Origin: CANKHJ01 sp035556495
Lineage (GTDB): Bacteria > Pseudomonadota > Alphaproteobacteria > Rhizobiales > Xanthobacteraceae
DNA length: 64,000 bases
Assembly (NCBI GenBank): GCA_035556495.1
Contig: DATMEW010000074.1
Span: 1 to 64,000 of the forward strand
Direction: 5' to 3'
Shown here: one piece after another, positions 62,484 to 64,000 of the stretch
Numbering within the stretch: position 1 is the first letter of the stretch
Layout of the letters: every line of letters starts with the position of its first letter
Notes under the pieces: model-generated
Database searches by the model: none
Told to the model about the DNA's origin: nothing
What the model saw: only the letters and a program-made list of their open reading frames with translations
Made by a program: the position numbers and the translations under genes

Positions 62484-62580
62484 TAGAGCACGGTCCCGAA
62501 AAGCGGGAACCGGCTTTCGGAAAAGAACATGCTCAAACAAAAGGATAACCGGTGGGTCTGATTCAACTCTGATTCAACAA
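62484..62580. repeat. Second palindromic RIME-like repeat, inverted copy
   Basis: This unit is the reverse complement of 27271-27372 with point changes. It keeps CCCGAAAA and TTTTCGG, CATGCTCAAACAAAA and GGTCTGATTCAAC, but the GAGCATGAT stem is degraded to GAGCACGGT. It lies between rpiA and gph in a 238-base gap. Confidence 0.8.
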
Positions 62581-62683
62581 AGCCCGATCACACCCTGGCC
62601 GGTTCGCAGACCATGGTTTCAAGGGCGATTTTCCGGGAGGATTCCATCTTGCCCGGCGCCGGCGCAGCGGGTAGCGCTGGGGC

Positions 62684-63364
62684 ATGACTTCCGCCCTGCC
62701 CCTTCTCGTTTTCGATCTCGACGGAACCCTGGTCGACACCGCGCCGGACCTCGTCAACGCGCTGAACACGGTTTTCACGCGCGAGGGCTTCCCGGCCCTG
62801 CCTTACGAGGAGGCCCGGCTGATGATCGGCGGCGGCCTGCGGCCGTTCATCGAAAAAGCCCTGGCGGCCGAAGATGCGGCCCGCCCCGACGGAACGGTGG
62901 AGCGGCTGTTCCGGGAGATGGTGGATTACTACAGCGAGCATATCGCCGATGCCTCACGCCCGTTCGAAGGTCTCGCCGACACGCTGGACCATCTCGCCGG
63001 CGATGGCTTCCGCTTCGCCGTCTGCACCAACAAGCTGGAGGGCCTGTCGGTGAAGCTGCTCAAGGCACTGAACCTTGCGGGCCGGTTCGACGCGATCTGC
63101 GGAGCGGACACCTTCGGTATCAGCAAGCCGAATCCGGACGTGCTGCGGCAGACCATCGCCGCGGCAGGAGGCGCAGGCCCCGCGATCATGATCGGCGATT
63201 CCATGGCCGACGTCGCCACCGCCCGCGCCGCCGGCCTGCCGGTGATCGGGGTCAGCTTCGGCTATACGGACATTCCCATGGCCGAGATCGGACCGGACCG
63301 GCTGATCCATCATTTCGAACACCTGCCGCCGGCCGTCCATGCGCTTAGCGCAAAATGGCCCTAG
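62684..63364 (+). CDS. gph: Phosphoglycolate phosphatase-type HAD hydrolase
   Basis: 226 residues. HAD motif I FDLDGTLVDTAPD, motif II VCTNKLEG, motif III Lys in SKPNPDVLRQ and motif IV GDSMADVATARAAGLPVIGVSFGYT, with the cap helices of the Gph subfamily. It dephosphorylates 2-phosphoglycolate or a related small phosphate. It is alone on its strand, after the palindromic repeat. Confidence 0.9.
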   Translation: MTSALPLLVFDLDGTLVDTAPDLVNALNTVFTREGFPALPYEEARLMIGGGLRPFIEKALAAEDAARPDGTVERLFREMVDYYSEHIADASRPFEGLADTLDHLAGDGFRFAVCTNKLEGLSVKLLKALNLAGRFDAICGADTFGISKPNPDVLRQTIAAAGGAGPAIMIGDSMADVATARAAGLPVIGVSFGYTDIPMAEIGPDRLIHHFEHLPPAVHALSAKWP

Positions 63365-63546
63365 CGGAGCCTTCGCCGGTTCGGGCCGGGGCGTTCTCCA
63401 TTACCGCGTCCCGTCCTGTAACCATATGACAATGCAATATCTTTTCCGGTGATTGTCGCGCTTCGCCGGTTGCGATTGCCCAAGCCCGGTCATAAGGTCA
63501 CAGCCAGAAGGCGGCGACCGGACCGCCCAACCGACGGACGATCATC

Positions 63547-64000
63547 ATGAGCCGACTCATCGCCATCGGAGCCTGCGGAATTCTGCTGGCCTCCTGCACC
63601 TCGTCGATGCTGCCAAGCGGCTCGATCCTGGGATCGTCGGACTCGCCCGTCGCCCTGCGGCTCGAATCCGATCCGCCGGGCGCGGAAGCCAGGATCGGCG
63701 ACCAGAGCTGCCAGACCCCCTGCCAGCTCTCCGTCACACCGGCCGTGGATATGACCGCCACCTTCACCCTGAGGGGCTACCAGTCGCAGATCATCGGGCT
63801 GGAGGTCATCCCCGGCGGCAACCCGCAGATGGGCGAGCCGGTGAATGCCCGCATTCTGCCGAATCCGGTGCTGGCGGAGTTGGAGCCGGAACCCGCCGCG
63901 CCCCCGCGGCGGGCAGCGCCGAAACGCGCCCCGGCCAAGGCCGCGCCGAAATCCACCCCGGCTTCCGAGGCTGTTCCGCCGCGGGGCGCTGCGCCCGCGC
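63547..64000 (+). CDS. Lipoprotein with PEGA-like domain, 3' end outside the window
   Basis: The frame is open from ATG 63547 to the window end (151 residues visible). The signal sequence has a lipobox LLASC at about residue 17. A PEGA-like segment follows (VALRLESDPPGAEARIGDQSCQTPCQLSVTP, FTLRGYQSQIIGLEV), then a Pro/Ala/Lys-rich tail (PKRAPAKAAPKSTP), probably a disordered region near the cell wall. Two Cys in the PEGA part may form a disulfide. Confidence 0.8.
   Translation, partial: MSRLIAIGACGILLASCTSSMLPSGSILGSSDSPVALRLESDPPGAEARIGDQSCQTPCQLSVTPAVDMTATFTLRGYQSQIIGLEVIPGGNPQMGEPVNARILPNPVLAELEPEPAAPPRRAAPKRAPAKAAPKSTPASEAVPPRGAAPA

Overview
The window reads as chromosome of an alphaproteobacterium of the order Hyphomicrobiales (Rhizobiales). 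The best guess is a Nitrobacteraceae/Xanthobacteraceae-type genome. The reasons are the high GC content, the Caulobacter-style flagellar genes (FliX, FlbT, FlaF, DUF6468, MotE), CckA, class II DAHP synthase, DUF2865 and DUF2059 proteins, two Bug-type binding proteins, and two copies of a palindromic intergenic repeat of the kind common in rhizobia. No rRNA or tRNA gene, CRISPR array, prophage or insertion sequence was seen.

Layout. Positions 1-9.5 kb hold mixed accessory and housekeeping genes: a Bug solute-binding protein, ClpS, an SRPBCC protein, a molybdate-type binding protein, an MFS transporter, a 24-residue membrane miniprotein upstream of a larger membrane protein, DUF1993, an LLM flavin oxidoreductase and a KTSC-domain protein. 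From 9.5 to 43 kb lies a large flagellar region led by the cell-cycle kinase CckA. It contains flgB-flgC-fliE-fliQ-fliR-flhB (minus), fliO-fliP (plus), a 1,200-residue TPR protein, fliL-fliM-DUF6468-motE-radical SAM (minus), flgF-flgG-flgA-flgH (plus), dksA and fliX (minus), flgI-rod-binding protein-FlgN/FlbY-like (plus), two divergent flagellins with flbT-flaF, and flgE-flgK-flgL (minus). fliF, fliG, fliN, fliI, flhA, motA/B, flgD, fliK and fliD are not here, so they must lie elsewhere. From 43 to 64 kb come an outer-membrane MipA protein, an amine-oxidase-like flavoprotein, a Rieske dioxygenase alpha/beta pair with its own MFS and Bug proteins, YciF, CspA, a maleylacetoacetate-isomerase-like GST, and central-metabolism genes (nadE, dgkA, class II DAHP synthase, gor, rpiA, gph).

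How the parts fit. The promoters support a CckA-CtrA to sigma-54/FlbD flagellar cascade. Complete CtrA boxes (TTAA-N7-TTAA) lie upstream of flgB and of the TPR gene, and CtrA half-sites lie upstream of fliL and fliX. Sigma-54 promoters with exact GG-N10-GC spacing lie upstream of flgF, flgI and flgE. About 80-105 bases upstream of each sigma-54 promoter there is a shared inverted repeat, CGGCA-N5-TGCCG (one arm is imperfect at flgF). It looks like the enhancer for FlbD, whose partner FliX is encoded in the same window. The least explained parts are the radical SAM/SPASM protein and the very large TPR protein, both embedded among motor genes.
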